The notes under the pieces were generated by a model. It worked only from the letters and a program-made list of their open reading frames with translations, did not search any database and was not told the DNA's origin. From Microbacterium sp. (GTDB taxonomy: Bacteria > Actinomycetota > Actinomycetes > Actinomycetales > Microbacteriaceae), in assembly GCA_019510305.1 (NCBI GenBank), contig JAEKKN010000035.1, forward strand, positions 1-54,604: a stretch of 54,604 nucleotides of DNA. Reading direction: 5' to 3'. The position numbers and the translations under genes are program-made. The number at the start of each line of letters is the position of its first letter. The stretch's first letter is position 1. Shown here piece by piece: positions 25,702-33,297 of this stretch.

Positions 25702-27444
25702 TCAGGAGCGCACGCGCTTGCGGAGCACCTCGATGCGCGACTGCAGCTGCGTCACGGTGGCCTGTGCGACGGCCGGGCCGCCGCAGATCCGACGCAACTC
25801 GGCGTGCACCGAGCCGTGCGGCTCCCCCGTCTGCCTCGCGTAGAGTCCGACGAGACTGTTCAGCAGCTGCCGCTGCTCTTTCAGGGTGCGGTGCAGCGGC
25901 GTCGGCAGCGTGGTCGTCTCGGTCGGATCGGCCGTCGACTCCCTGACTTCCCGCAGGCGCGACTGGCGAGCGGCGCGCTGCATCAGCAGCTCGTGCACGT
26001 GCTCGGGTTCGAGGAGACCCGGGAATCCGATGAACTCCTCCTCTTCCGGCGTGCCGGGTTCGGCGAGCTGCCCGAAGTCCTTGCCGTCGAAGACGACGCG
26101 GTCGAAGTGGGCGATCGACGAGATCGCCTGGTAGCTGAACTCCTGAGTCAGGGCGTCCGAGGCGTCGTCTTCGCGATTGGCGCTCTCGAGCAGCGAGTCG
26201 TCGAGCCCGTCTGCATCTTTGTCATTGCGGTCGAGGGCGTGATCGCGCTGCTTCTCCATCTCGTTCGCGAGGCCCATCAGCACCGGAACGTTGGGCAGGA
26301 ACACGCTCGCGGCTTCTCCGCGCCGTCGCGCCCGCACGAACCGGCCGATGGCCTGGGCGAAGAACAGCGGAGTCGACGACGACGTCGCGTACACGCCGAC
26401 GGCGAGTCGCGGCACGTCGACGCCCTCGGAGACCATGCGCACCGCGACCATCCAGCGGTCGTCGCTCGCGCTGAACTTCTCGATGCGCTGCGACGCGGAG
26501 GCGTCGTCGGAGAGCACGATGGTGGGCTGGCGGCCGGTGATGCCGTGCAGGATCTTGGCGTAGGCGCGGGCGACCGTCTGATCGGTCGCGAGAACCAGTC
26601 CCCCGGCATCCGGGATGTGGTGGCGGATCTCCGTCAGCCGTCGATCCGCCGCCGACAGCACGGCCGGCATCCACGAGCCCTCGGGGTCGAGAGCCGTGCG
26701 CCATGCCTGGGAGTTGACGTCCTTCGTGTTGTCCTGCCCCAGATGCGCCTCGAGTTCGTCGCCCGCGCTGGTGCGCCAGCGCATCTTGCCCGCGTACATG
26801 TGGAACAGCACGGGTCGCACCACGCCGTCGGCGAGAGCGCGACCGTAGCCGTAGCTGTAGTCGGTGCTCGACACACGTGCGCCCGACTCGTCGGGCAGGT
26901 ACTCAACGAACGGGATGGGCGCGGTGTCACTGCGGAAAGGCGTGCCGCTCAGCAGCAGGCGTCGCTTCGCGGGTCCGTAGGCATCGCGGATCGCGTCACC
27001 CCAGCTCAGCGCATCGCCGCCGTGGTGCACCTCGTCGAGGATCACCAGGGTCTTGGCGTCTTCGGTCAGGTGCCGGTGGACGGACGACTTCGCCGCCACC
27101 TGCGCGTAGGTCACGACGACGCCGTGGTACTGCCGTGCGGGAGCCCAGTGGCTGTTCTTGAAGTAGGGGTCGAGCCTGATGTGCACGCGCGCAGCGGCAT
27201 CCGCCCACTGCGTCTTCAGGTGCTCGGTCGGGGCGACCACGATGATCCGGTTCACCTCGCCGATGCGCATCAGCTCGACGGCGAGGGTGAGGGCGAACGT
27301 GGTCTTGCCTGCTCCGGGGGTCGCAGCGACGAGGAAGTCCCGCTGATCCGCCTGAAAGTACTGGTCGAGCGCCTCCTGCTGCCAGGCCCGCAGCTTGTTC
27401 GCGGTGCCCCACGGGGCGCGCTGAGGGAAGGACGGAGAAAGCAT
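25702..27444 (-). CDS. Superfamily 2 DEAD/DEAH helicase of unknown role
   Basis: A 580-residue helicase. Motif I is ATPGAGKTT (about 40-48), Ia VVAPTEHLKTQWAD, motif II LDEVHHGGD, motif III LSGTPFRSD, and motif VI QAIGRFVRARRRGE. The C-terminal third (about 400-580) is acidic then helical and not recognised. It resembles the stand-alone XPB/type III-res helicases common in actinobacteria; nucleic-acid substrate unknown. ATG 27444 is preferred because TATCGT lies 7 nt upstream; GTG 27483 is an alternative that would place that box inside the gene. Confidence 0.88.
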   Translation of the reverse strand: MLSPSFPQRAPWGTANKLRAWQQEALDQYFQADQRDFLVAATPGAGKTTFALTLAVELMRIGEVNRIIVVAPTEHLKTQWADAAARVHIRLDPYFKNSHWAPARQYHGVVVTYAQVAAKSSVHRHLTEDAKTLVILDEVHHGGDALSWGDAIRDAYGPAKRRLLLSGTPFRSDTAPIPFVEYLPDESGARVSSTDYSYGYGRALADGVVRPVLFHMYAGKMRWRTSAGDELEAHLGQDNTKDVNSQAWRTALDPEGSWMPAVLSAADRRLTEIRHHIPDAGGLVLATDQTVARAYAKILHGITGRQPTIVLSDDASASQRIEKFSASDDRWMVAVRMVSEGVDVPRLAVGVYATSSSTPLFFAQAIGRFVRARRRGEAASVFLPNVPVLMGLANEMEKQRDHALDRNDKDADGLDDSLLESANREDDASDALTQEFSYQAISSIAHFDRVVFDGKDFGQLAEPGTPEEEEFIGFPGLLEPEHVHELLMQRAARQSRLREVRESTADPTETTTLPTPLHRTLKEQRQLLNSLVGLYARQTGEPHGSVHAELRRICGGPAVAQATVTQLQSRIEVLRKRVRS

Positions 27445-27451
27445 CCCTTCA

Positions 27452-27457
27452 ACGATA
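27452..27457 (-). promoter_or_regulatory. -10 box for leaderless helicase transcript
   Basis: TATCGT with 7 nt before ATG 27444 and no properly spaced ribosome binding site. Confidence 0.4.
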
Positions 27458-27569
27458 AGCGGTGCTGCAGACAGAGAGCACACGCTGCCGTCGTACGCCT
27501 GCGCCGGGTAGGCTCGTTCCCTGCGCCGCCGCGATCCCTGGATGGCGCATGTTCGCGAAGGAGAGCTGG

Positions 27570-28403
27570 ATGACCGACCAGGATTCGACCCGGACGCCGT
27601 TCGTGGCCAACGAGACCTCTCATCCGTGGCGGCGCTTCGTCGCGATCGGAGACTCGTTCACCGAAGGCATCGGCGATCCCGATCCCTCGGCGCCCGGCAG
27701 CCACCTCGGCTGGGCCGACCGCGTCGCGGAGGTGCTCTCGCAGCAGGTCGACGACTTCGCCTACGCGAATCTCGCCGTGCGCGGCAAGCTCATCGCTCAG
27801 ATCGTCAGAGACCAGATCGAGCCGGCCGTCGCGCTGCGACCGGATCTCATCTCGATCTGCGCCGGCGGCAACGACGTCATCCGCCCCGGTACCGACCCCG
27901 ATGCGATCGCCGTCCAGCTCGAGGACGCGGTGGCACGTCTCGCGTCGACCGGTGCCGCCATCCTGCTGTTCACGGGGATCGATACGGGCTTCACACCCGT
28001 CTTCCGGCCGTTCCGCGGCAAGGTCGCGATCTACAACGAGAACGTGCGGGCGATCGCGGATCGGCACGACTGCATCGTCGCGGATCAATGGGCGCTCAAG
28101 GTCGTGCAGGATCCGCGGTTCTTCGACGACGATCGCCTGCACTACAACGCGCTCGGCCACCACGAAGTCGCGCGCATGGTGCTGCGCGCCCTGAACGTCC
28201 CGAACGATCTCGAAGCGATGCAGCCGGAGCCCATTCCAGTGCGCACCTGGCGCGAGGCCCGTGCGGAAGACCTGGGCTGGGCCCGCGAGCACCTCGTCCC
28301 GTGGGTGCTGCGCCGCCTGCGGCACCAGTCCTCCGGCGATCACGTCGCCGCCAAGCGCCCCGACGCTGCTCCGTTCATCCGGTTCGAGACTGATCAGAGC
28401 TGA
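27570..28403 (+). CDS. SGNH/GDSL-family hydrolase
   Basis: A 277-residue esterase/lipase-fold protein with block I GDSFTEGIGD (nucleophile Ser), block II Gly in LAVRGK, block III GGND and block V DRLHYNALGHH (Asp-x-x-His). There is no signal peptide, so it is cytoplasmic. The N-terminal ~20 residues and the basic C-terminal tail are not recognised. ATG 27570 has AAGGAGAG upstream; a TAGGCT box at 27509-27514 could drive it. Its 3' end abuts the disrupted trmH remnant on the other strand. Confidence 0.9.
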   Translation: MTDQDSTRTPFVANETSHPWRRFVAIGDSFTEGIGDPDPSAPGSHLGWADRVAEVLSQQVDDFAYANLAVRGKLIAQIVRDQIEPAVALRPDLISICAGGNDVIRPGTDPDAIAVQLEDAVARLASTGAAILLFTGIDTGFTPVFRPFRGKVAIYNENVRAIADRHDCIVADQWALKVVQDPRFFDDDRLHYNALGHHEVARMVLRALNVPNDLEAMQPEPIPVRTWREARAEDLGWAREHLVPWVLRRLRHQSSGDHVAAKRPDAAPFIRFETDQS

Positions 28404-28416
28404 CGACGCAAGCCCG

Positions 28417-28663
28417 TCAGCGGGACAACGCCCACAGGGCGACCGCGGCCGCGGAGGCGACGTTGAGGGAGTCCACTCCCCCGGTCATCGGGATCGTCAC
28501 GACGCTGTCTGCGGAGGCGAGGGGTGCCCGAAAGACCGTCGCCCTCCGAACCCACCATCAGCGCCACCCGGGCGGGGCGGTCGCGCGCGTAGACGTCGAG
28601 GAGCACGGCGTCGTCAGCCAGTGCGAGCGCGGCGAGCTCGACCCCGGCACGGCGCATGTCTTC
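28417..28663 (-). pseudogene. 3' remnant of a SpoU/TrmH rRNA methylase gene, frameshifted
   Basis: About 80 C-terminal codons of a TrmH-type methylase without its 5' part. The frame opens with EDMRRAGVELAALALADDA and reaches VALMVGSEGDGLS (motif 2). One extra base near 28528 then shifts the frame, after which ADSVVTIPMTGGVDSLNVAS (motif 3) and the stop are read in the next frame. Base composition and codons are like the flanking genes, so this looks like the native 3' end of trmH. A complete trmH lies 2.3 kb away on the same strand. Confidence 0.85.
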
Positions 28664-28815
28664 TAGGCCTCCCCTCTGTCATGCAATAGCCGAGCGCCGT
28701 GGCGGCCCTGATGATGCGCTCTCGGGTCTCGGAGCGCACTCGATCGGAGAACTCACCGCCAGCGACTCTGTTGAGATGTCACTCCCGCCCGTGCCGCGAC
28801 GTCGTACATCGTGAC
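28664..28815 (-). pseudogene. Truncated and frameshifted LacI-family regulator (HTH part only)
   Basis: VTMYDVAARAGVT, the start of a LacI helix-turn-helix, is read in one frame. After a frame change, LNRVAGGEFSDRVRSETRER and the continuation to LGY, the rest of the LacI DNA-binding domain, are read in another. A few residues of the recognition helix are lost at the break. The effector-binding domain is absent: the sequence runs straight into the trmH remnant at about 28664. A perfect palindrome lies 44 nt upstream of its ATG. Confidence 0.75.
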
Positions 28816-28852
28816 ACGTCGTGGGCGTGCGCATCCCTGACCTCTGAAGTTG

Positions 28853-28868
28853 ATCGAAGTACTTCGAT
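28853..28868. promoter_or_regulatory. 16-bp perfect palindrome, likely LacI-type operator
   Basis: ATCGAAGTACTTCGAT is identical on both strands. Its place 44 nt upstream of the LacI remnant start and its even-length, centre-symmetric form fit a LacI-family autoregulatory operator. Confidence 0.6.
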
Positions 28869-29027
28869 TCCTGAGACTAGTCCCCTGCCACTGGATCTCC
28901 CGGAGCCGCAACAGGTTCCCCCCATAGGTCTCAAAGCGACAAGTCACCGCTTCTCGGATCGGACTTGAAGGAGCCAGCGCAAACCTCCAATAGTCCTCCG
29001 CCTAGCTCATAGGAATTAACAAGTGCA

Positions 29028-29738
29028 ATGACAGCATCCACGCGACCGCAAACCTCGACACTTCGCATAGGCGGCCTGCTCTGGACTATCGGCCCTGCCT
29101 GGTATGTCCTCTGCGAAGCCATCGCCGCGTCAGCCTTCCACGGCTACAACTACGCAACCTTCTACATCAGCGATCTCGGCGTGCCGGAGTTCGGCGAGCT
29201 CGAGGGGCGGACTCTCGCGTCCCGTCTGCCGCAGGTCATGGACGCCGGCTTCATCGGCGCTGGCGTCCTGTTCCTGCTCGGCCTGGTCGTGCTGCTGGCG
29301 AGCCTGCGTTCGGGAGTGCCCAAGGCACTGCTCGCGGGGTTCGGAATCCTGCACGCTGTCGGCATCGTCTTCGTCGGGCTCGTTCCAGGCTCGCCCCAGA
29401 ACGTCGACAGCGGATTGATCATCATCCATGTCCTGGGGGCCGTCGCCGCGATCGCAGGCGGCAATCTAGCGGCGATCTCCTCGACCTGCGCGCTCCGGCA
29501 AAGCGGCCTGTCGCGCTCCGTACGAAGCCTCGGCATGGTGCTCGGCATCGCGGGTTTACTCAGCGCAGTGCTCCTGACCCTGCACTGGGTGCTTCCCGAC
29601 GGGGTGTGGGAACGCGGGGCGGTCTACTCATTCATGCTGTGGCAGCTGCTCATCGGCATCACACTGCGTACGGGCGCGGGTACGGCACGGCACGGTCGCC
29701 CACTCCGTCAAACCCCGAGCATGAGCGCGAAGCAGTGA
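29028..29738 (+). CDS. DUF998-type membrane protein
   Basis: A 236-residue protein with six hydrophobic segments, beginning GGLLWTIGPAWYVLCEAIAA and with the conserved ISDLG motif after the first helix, features of DUF998 proteins, whose function is unknown. A polar, basic C-terminal tail follows. ATG 29028 has only a weak GGA upstream. It lies within the inferred foreign segment. The downstream racemase-like gene begins 38 nt after its stop and has its own promoter-like box. Confidence 0.75.
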   Translation: MTASTRPQTSTLRIGGLLWTIGPAWYVLCEAIAASAFHGYNYATFYISDLGVPEFGELEGRTLASRLPQVMDAGFIGAGVLFLLGLVVLLASLRSGVPKALLAGFGILHAVGIVFVGLVPGSPQNVDSGLIIIHVLGAVAAIAGGNLAAISSTCALRQSGLSRSVRSLGMVLGIAGLLSAVLLTLHWVLPDGVWERGAVYSFMLWQLLIGITLRTGAGTARHGRPLRQTPSMSAKQ

Positions 29739-29763
29739 CCAAACCCAGGCTGCAGCACAGTAC

Positions 29764-29769
29764 TAGAGT
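29764..29769 (+). promoter_or_regulatory. -10 box for leaderless racemase-like transcript
   Basis: TAGAGT with 7 nt before GTG 29777. This spacing decided the start chosen for the racemase-like gene. Confidence 0.4.
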
Positions 29770-29776
29770 CGCCCGC

Positions 29777-30601
29777 GTGAACGCGACAGCGCACTCCAAC
29801 GGCGTCGCGACGCTCCACCGCCCCGTCGGCATCTTCGATGCGGGGATCGGCAGTTACGACATCGTGCGCCGCATCCGTGCCGCTTATCCTCGGCAGGACG
29901 TGCTGTACCTCGCCGACCGCGCGAGCTTCCCCTACGGAGCCAAGAGCGAAGACGCCCTCCTGGCCAGCGTCGGGCGAGCTGCTCAGACGCTCGAATCTCT
30001 TGGTGCGAGCTCGATCATCCTCGCCTCCAACGCGCCCAGCGTGACGGTCCTCGAACCGCTGCGCGCGCGGGTGCAGGTGCCGATCCTCGGAGTGCTCCCA
30101 CCGGTGCGCGCAGCATTGACCGCGATTCCAGACGATCGCACACTCGCAGTGGCCGGCGCGAGCGTGCTAGTGCACAGCGACGCGCTCCGGCACCTCATCT
30201 CCGACGCCGCCGGTGCCGACGCGGACCGCGTGCACGCCGTGGCCGCCGACGAACTCATCGCCCTCGTCGAATCAGGCGCATTCCTGGACCAGGCGAAGGT
30301 CGAACATCCCATTGCCCAATTCGTCGCGGCGCTCCGCCAACAGCACCCGCAACTGGGTGGCCTGTCCCTGTCGAGCACACACATGCCGTGGCTTGCCACC
30401 GCGATCGCCGAGGAGGCTCCCGACATTATGCTTTTCGACCCAGCCGACGATGTCGTTGCCGAGTTCGCACGGCTAGCCACGCACGGCTCCGGAAGCCTCG
30501 AATGCCTCGCCACAGAATCACACCGGCATCCGATCCAGGATTTCCGAACGATGTTGGAGAAGATGCGCCTCGACATCACGCCGACACTCATCGAGCTCTG
30601 A
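29777..30601 (+). CDS. Glutamate racemase (MurI) homologue lacking both catalytic cysteines
   Basis: A 274-residue Asp/Glu-racemase-fold protein. The family landmarks are recognisable: VGIFDAGIGSYDIVRRIRAA (MurI: FDSGVGG), ADRASFPYGAKS (PYG), IILASNAPS and LSLSSTHMPWL. In MurI the last two are ACNT and LGCTHYP, which supply the two catalytic Cys; here both are Ser (Ser84 and Ser200), while His202 is kept. Two-base racemisation as in MurI is therefore not expected; a lyase, hydrolase or non-catalytic role is possible. GTG 29777 is chosen from the TAGAGT box; GTG 29735, overlapping the DUF998 stop, would add 14 residues. Confidence 0.8.
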   Translation: MNATAHSNGVATLHRPVGIFDAGIGSYDIVRRIRAAYPRQDVLYLADRASFPYGAKSEDALLASVGRAAQTLESLGASSIILASNAPSVTVLEPLRARVQVPILGVLPPVRAALTAIPDDRTLAVAGASVLVHSDALRHLISDAAGADADRVHAVAADELIALVESGAFLDQAKVEHPIAQFVAALRQQHPQLGGLSLSSTHMPWLATAIAEEAPDIMLFDPADDVVAEFARLATHGSGSLECLATESHRHPIQDFRTMLEKMRLDITPTLIEL

Positions 30602-30913
30602 TTACGCCCGTTGAGAGGGGCGCGACCTCGAGCGCGCAACCCACGGAAAGAACCTGGTTGGACGCATGGAGATCGGCGATAGAGGCGCTCGTGTCGAGCG
30701 TCTCCGGCGCATCAGTCATCACGGCGCTGCCAGCCAGGCCGCCGGGGCTGCCCGGAGGCGCGGATACTCAATCCCCAGCGCAGGGTTCCGGGCGATCGCC
30801 ACCGGTGACCTCGACAAAGCAGTGAACATCTCGCCCTTGGCGTCGATCGGCCAGGTGACTGCCGTGGGGTGAGTGCGATCCGTTCGATCCGAACTGACAC
30901 CACCACGGATGTT
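30602..30913. other. 312-nt stretch with no supported gene
   Basis: Both strands hold short open frames (for example + 30666-30872), but none has recognisable similarity or a good start. It may be decayed sequence within the foreign segment. No hairpin terminator is seen. Confidence 0.5.
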
Positions 30914-31801
30914 CTACCTCGTCGCGTAGAACGTCACCGCCGTCGCTGCGGCGACGTTCAGCGAGTCGACGCCACCCGTCATGGGAATGGTCACGCGCCG
31001 ATCGAGCAGACGATCGGTTGCTGGCGTGATGCCGTCGCCTTCGGTGCCGAATACCATCGCGAGCTTCTCGTGATCTTCAGCGACCAGCTCGTCGAGGGTG
31101 ATCGCTCCCTCCCCTAGCGTCATGCCGGCGACAACGTAGCCAGCGTCCTTGAGTTCGTCGATGCCTGCTGGCCACTCCGGAATCCGGGTCCACGGCACCT
31201 GGAACACCGTGCCCATCGAGACGCGCACGGAGCGCCGATACAGAGGATCCGAGCAGGTCGGCGTTACGAGAACTGCGTCGACGCCAAGCGCGGCAGCGTT
31301 TCTCATCGCACTCCCGACATTGGCGTGGTCAGCCAATCCCTCTAGGATGGCGATGCGCGAGCGGGACCTCTGCGAAGAGTCTGGAACGCGTGTTTTGGGG
31401 TCACACACGTTCGTGTGGTCGCCGATTCCCTCCAGGAGCAGCACCAGCGAGGCATCGGCGACGATGTCGGCGACCGACGGAAGCGTCGGTCGGTGCATCG
31501 ATGCGATCGCTCCGCGGTGCACCGCGAACCCGGTGACGCTCTCGGCCACCTCATCCGGAACGACATAGACGGGGACATCGTGCTCGACGAGCAGAGAGCG
31601 GATGCCGTCGACCCAGCGTCGCTGCACCATGACCGAGCGCGGACGGTGCCGCGCGGCGACGGCACGCTCGATGACCTTGGCCGATTCTGCGATGTAGAGC
31701 CCACCTGCCGGTTCGGAGACAGCTCGCAGCGCGGTGTCGGTGAGGCCGCGGTAGTCGTCCAGCCGCGCGTCGTCTGCGGAGGCGATCTCGATGAGTTCCA
31801 T
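30914..31801 (-). CDS. SpoU/TrmH-family RNA 2'-O-methyltransferase, apparent chimera with internal duplication
   Basis: A 295-residue SPOUT methylase. The N-terminal substrate-binding domain (about 1-115) is followed by the catalytic domain with motif 1 NVGSAMRNAAALG, motif 2 GTEGDG and motif 3 IPMTGGVDSLNV, all intact. Residues 119-132 (SLVLLLEGIGDHTNV region) and 149-162 (RIAILEGLADHANV) are two diverged copies of the same segment, separated by a non-family linker (DPKTRVPDSSQRSRS). Thus 30 extra residues sit just before motif 1. Codon use changes at the linker: host-like before, AT-richer after, and the stop is TAG. GGAGG precedes ATG 31801. Whether the protein folds and works is open. Confidence 0.85.
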   Translation of the reverse strand: MELIEIASADDARLDDYRGLTDTALRAVSEPAGGLYIAESAKVIERAVAARHRPRSVMVQRRWVDGIRSLLVEHDVPVYVVPDEVAESVTGFAVHRGAIASMHRPTLPSVADIVADASLVLLLEGIGDHTNVCDPKTRVPDSSQRSRSRIAILEGLADHANVGSAMRNAAALGVDAVLVTPTCSDPLYRRSVRVSMGTVFQVPWTRIPEWPAGIDELKDAGYVVAGMTLGEGAITLDELVAEDHEKLAMVFGTEGDGITPATDRLLDRRVTIPMTGGVDSLNVAAATAVTFYATR

Positions 31802-31871
31802 AGACCTCCACTGTGACATGCGCGGCGAGCCGGTGACGGCCGCGCCCCGTAGACTCGCTGAGGGAGGTTCC

Positions 31872-32711
31872 GTGACCGCGATGACGGATGACGAGCTCGA
31901 CGCTCGCATCGAGAAGGCCGCAGATCTTCTCCGTGGACGCAAGGTCGCCCTGCTCACGGGCGCCGGCATCTCGACCGACTCTGGGATCCCCGCCTATCGC
32001 GGCGAAGGGGCCCGCACCAGGTCCGACCCGATGACCATCCAGAAGTACCTCGGCGACGAGTCGGCCCGGCGGCGCTACTGGGTGGGCGGTCACCTCGGCT
32101 GGCGGGCCTTCGCGCAGGCCGAGCCGAACGCGGGGCACATCGCCCTCGCAGAGATGGAAGCGGGAGGCGTCGTCAGCGGCGTCATCACGCAGAACGTCGA
32201 CGGTCTGCACCTGCGCGCGGGCAGCTCGCACGTGATCGAGGTGCACGGCACCATGCGCCGGGTGCTCTGCCTGCACTGCGGTCAGGTCTTCGACCGCCGC
32301 GACATCGCTGGGCAGATCGAAGAGCGCAACCCCTGGATCGCCGTTCCCGAGAACGTCGTGCTCGCACCGGACGGCGATGTCCTGCCCGAGAGTACAGACG
32401 GGTTCATCGTGCCGGTGTGCACGGTGTGCGAGGGGATGCTCAAACCCGACGTCGTGTTCTTCGGCGAGTACGTGCCGCAGGACAGGTTCAAGGCCGCCGA
32501 GTCGCTGCTGCGCGCCAGCTCGGCGCTGATCGTCGCCGGATCCTCCCTCGTCGTGAACTCGGGTGTCCGGCTCGTCGAACGCGCCCGTCGTCGCGGCATC
32601 CCCCTCATCATCGTCAATCACGAGCCCACTCGCGCCGACACCTGGGCGGACGTCACGCTCGCGTCCGGCACGAGCATCGTGCTCCCCGCCATCCAGGAGC
32701 TTCTGCAGTGA
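31872..32711 (+). CDS. Sir2-family NAD-dependent protein deacylase
   Basis: A 279-residue sirtuin. The NAD-binding motif LLTGAGISTDSGIPAYRG, ITQNVDGLHLRAG, the catalytic His in IEVHGTM and the zinc-binding pairs CLHC and CTVC are all present, followed by KPDVVFFGE and AGSSLVV. It should deacetylate or deacylate proteins using NAD. GTG 31872 has GGAGG 5 nt upstream, and a TAGACT box lies just before. Its stop overlaps the next gene's GTG. Confidence 0.93.
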   Translation: MTAMTDDELDARIEKAADLLRGRKVALLTGAGISTDSGIPAYRGEGARTRSDPMTIQKYLGDESARRRYWVGGHLGWRAFAQAEPNAGHIALAEMEAGGVVSGVITQNVDGLHLRAGSSHVIEVHGTMRRVLCLHCGQVFDRRDIAGQIEERNPWIAVPENVVLAPDGDVLPESTDGFIVPVCTVCEGMLKPDVVFFGEYVPQDRFKAAESLLRASSALIVAGSSLVVNSGVRLVERARRRGIPLIIVNHEPTRADTWADVTLASGTSIVLPAIQELLQ

Positions 32712-33295
32712 CCCTCATCACCCTCGTCCGACACGGCCAGACCGACTGGAACCTGGCTCGCCGCATTCAGGGAACGACCGACATCCCGCTGAACGAGACC
32801 GGCCGGGCCGACGCACTTCGGGCAGCCGACCAGCTGAGCGGATCCGTCCACCACACCATCTACGCGAGCCCGCTGCTGCGCGCCCGAGAGACCGCGGAGA
32901 TCATCGCGGCAGAGTTGGGACTCGGCGCTCCGGCGCTCGTGCCGGAGATCCGGGAGCGGGAGTTCGGCGAGGGCGAAGGGATGCTCGTTCCCGAGTACCT
33001 CGAGAAGTACGGCGACTGGCACGCCCCGGTTCCCGGCGCCGAGTCGCTCGAGGAGGTCGGCGAGCGCTCGCTCGCGGCCCTGCACCGCATCGCCCGTGAG
33101 GCGCGCCGACGTTCAGCCCCCGTGGCCGAGTCGGTGATCGTCGTCGCTCACGGCGGTGTCATCCGCTCCCTCATCGATCACGTCTCCGGCGGCACGCTCC
33201 CGAAGATCGGCGACATGCTGGCCAACGGCTCGGTGCACCGCTTCGAGGTATCGCCCGCGTCGGTGCGACTGCTCGAGCAGGCGCGCGTCTTCTGA
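32708..33295 (+). CDS. Histidine phosphatase (phosphoglycerate mutase-like) family protein
   Basis: A 195-residue two-histidine phosphatase: LVRHGQTDWN (phospho-His), YASPLLRARETAEII, IREREFGEGEG (acidic residue) and VVAHGGVIRSL (second catalytic His). Likely acts on a small phosphate ester. The start is GTG 32708 overlapping the sirtuin stop (GTGA). The esterase-like gene follows after 2 nt. Confidence 0.9.
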   Translation: MTLITLVRHGQTDWNLARRIQGTTDIPLNETGRADALRAADQLSGSVHHTIYASPLLRARETAEIIAAELGLGAPALVPEIREREFGEGEGMLVPEYLEKYGDWHAPVPGAESLEEVGERSLAALHRIAREARRRSAPVAESVIVVAHGGVIRSLIDHVSGGTLPKIGDMLANGSVHRFEVSPASVRLLEQARVF

Positions 33296-33297
33296 CG

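Larger units (their letters stand above)
28664..29027. other. 364-nt gap without an intact gene
   Basis: It holds the broken LacI gene, its likely operator palindrome, and about 160 nt of comparatively AT-rich sequence before the DUF998 start. No intact open frame with actinobacterial codon use is seen. Confidence 0.6.
28664..31405. other. Probable foreign segment recombined into trmH
   Basis: The left border is the abrupt end of native-looking trmH remnant sequence at about 28664. The right border is the doubled segment inside the intact trmH (31316-31447). Within it are a broken LacI gene, DUF998 and racemase-like genes, an unassigned stretch and a trmH 3' half with codons such as CTA, TTG, AGA, GTA that neighbours avoid. 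No integrase, terminal repeat or tRNA border is seen, so homologous or illegitimate recombination is more likely than a mobile element. Confidence 0.6.

Noticed and set aside
25528..27573. 681-codon open frame on the + strand
   Set aside because: Antisense of the helicase gene, whose motifs are all intact on the minus strand.
28394..28657. Continuous 87-codon frame on the minus strand as an intact gene
   Set aside because: Only its first half matches TrmH; the second half is the frameshifted reading of motif 3, which matches in the next frame. It is a remnant, not a gene.
30666..30872. Small + strand ORF of 68 codons after the racemase-like gene
   Set aside because: No ribosome binding site, no similarity and biased shadow-like composition; kept only as an unassigned stretch.
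28664..31405. Integrative mobile element with integrase and attachment sites
   Set aside because: No integrase, transposase, tRNA border or matching terminal repeats could be found; the evidence supports recombination only.
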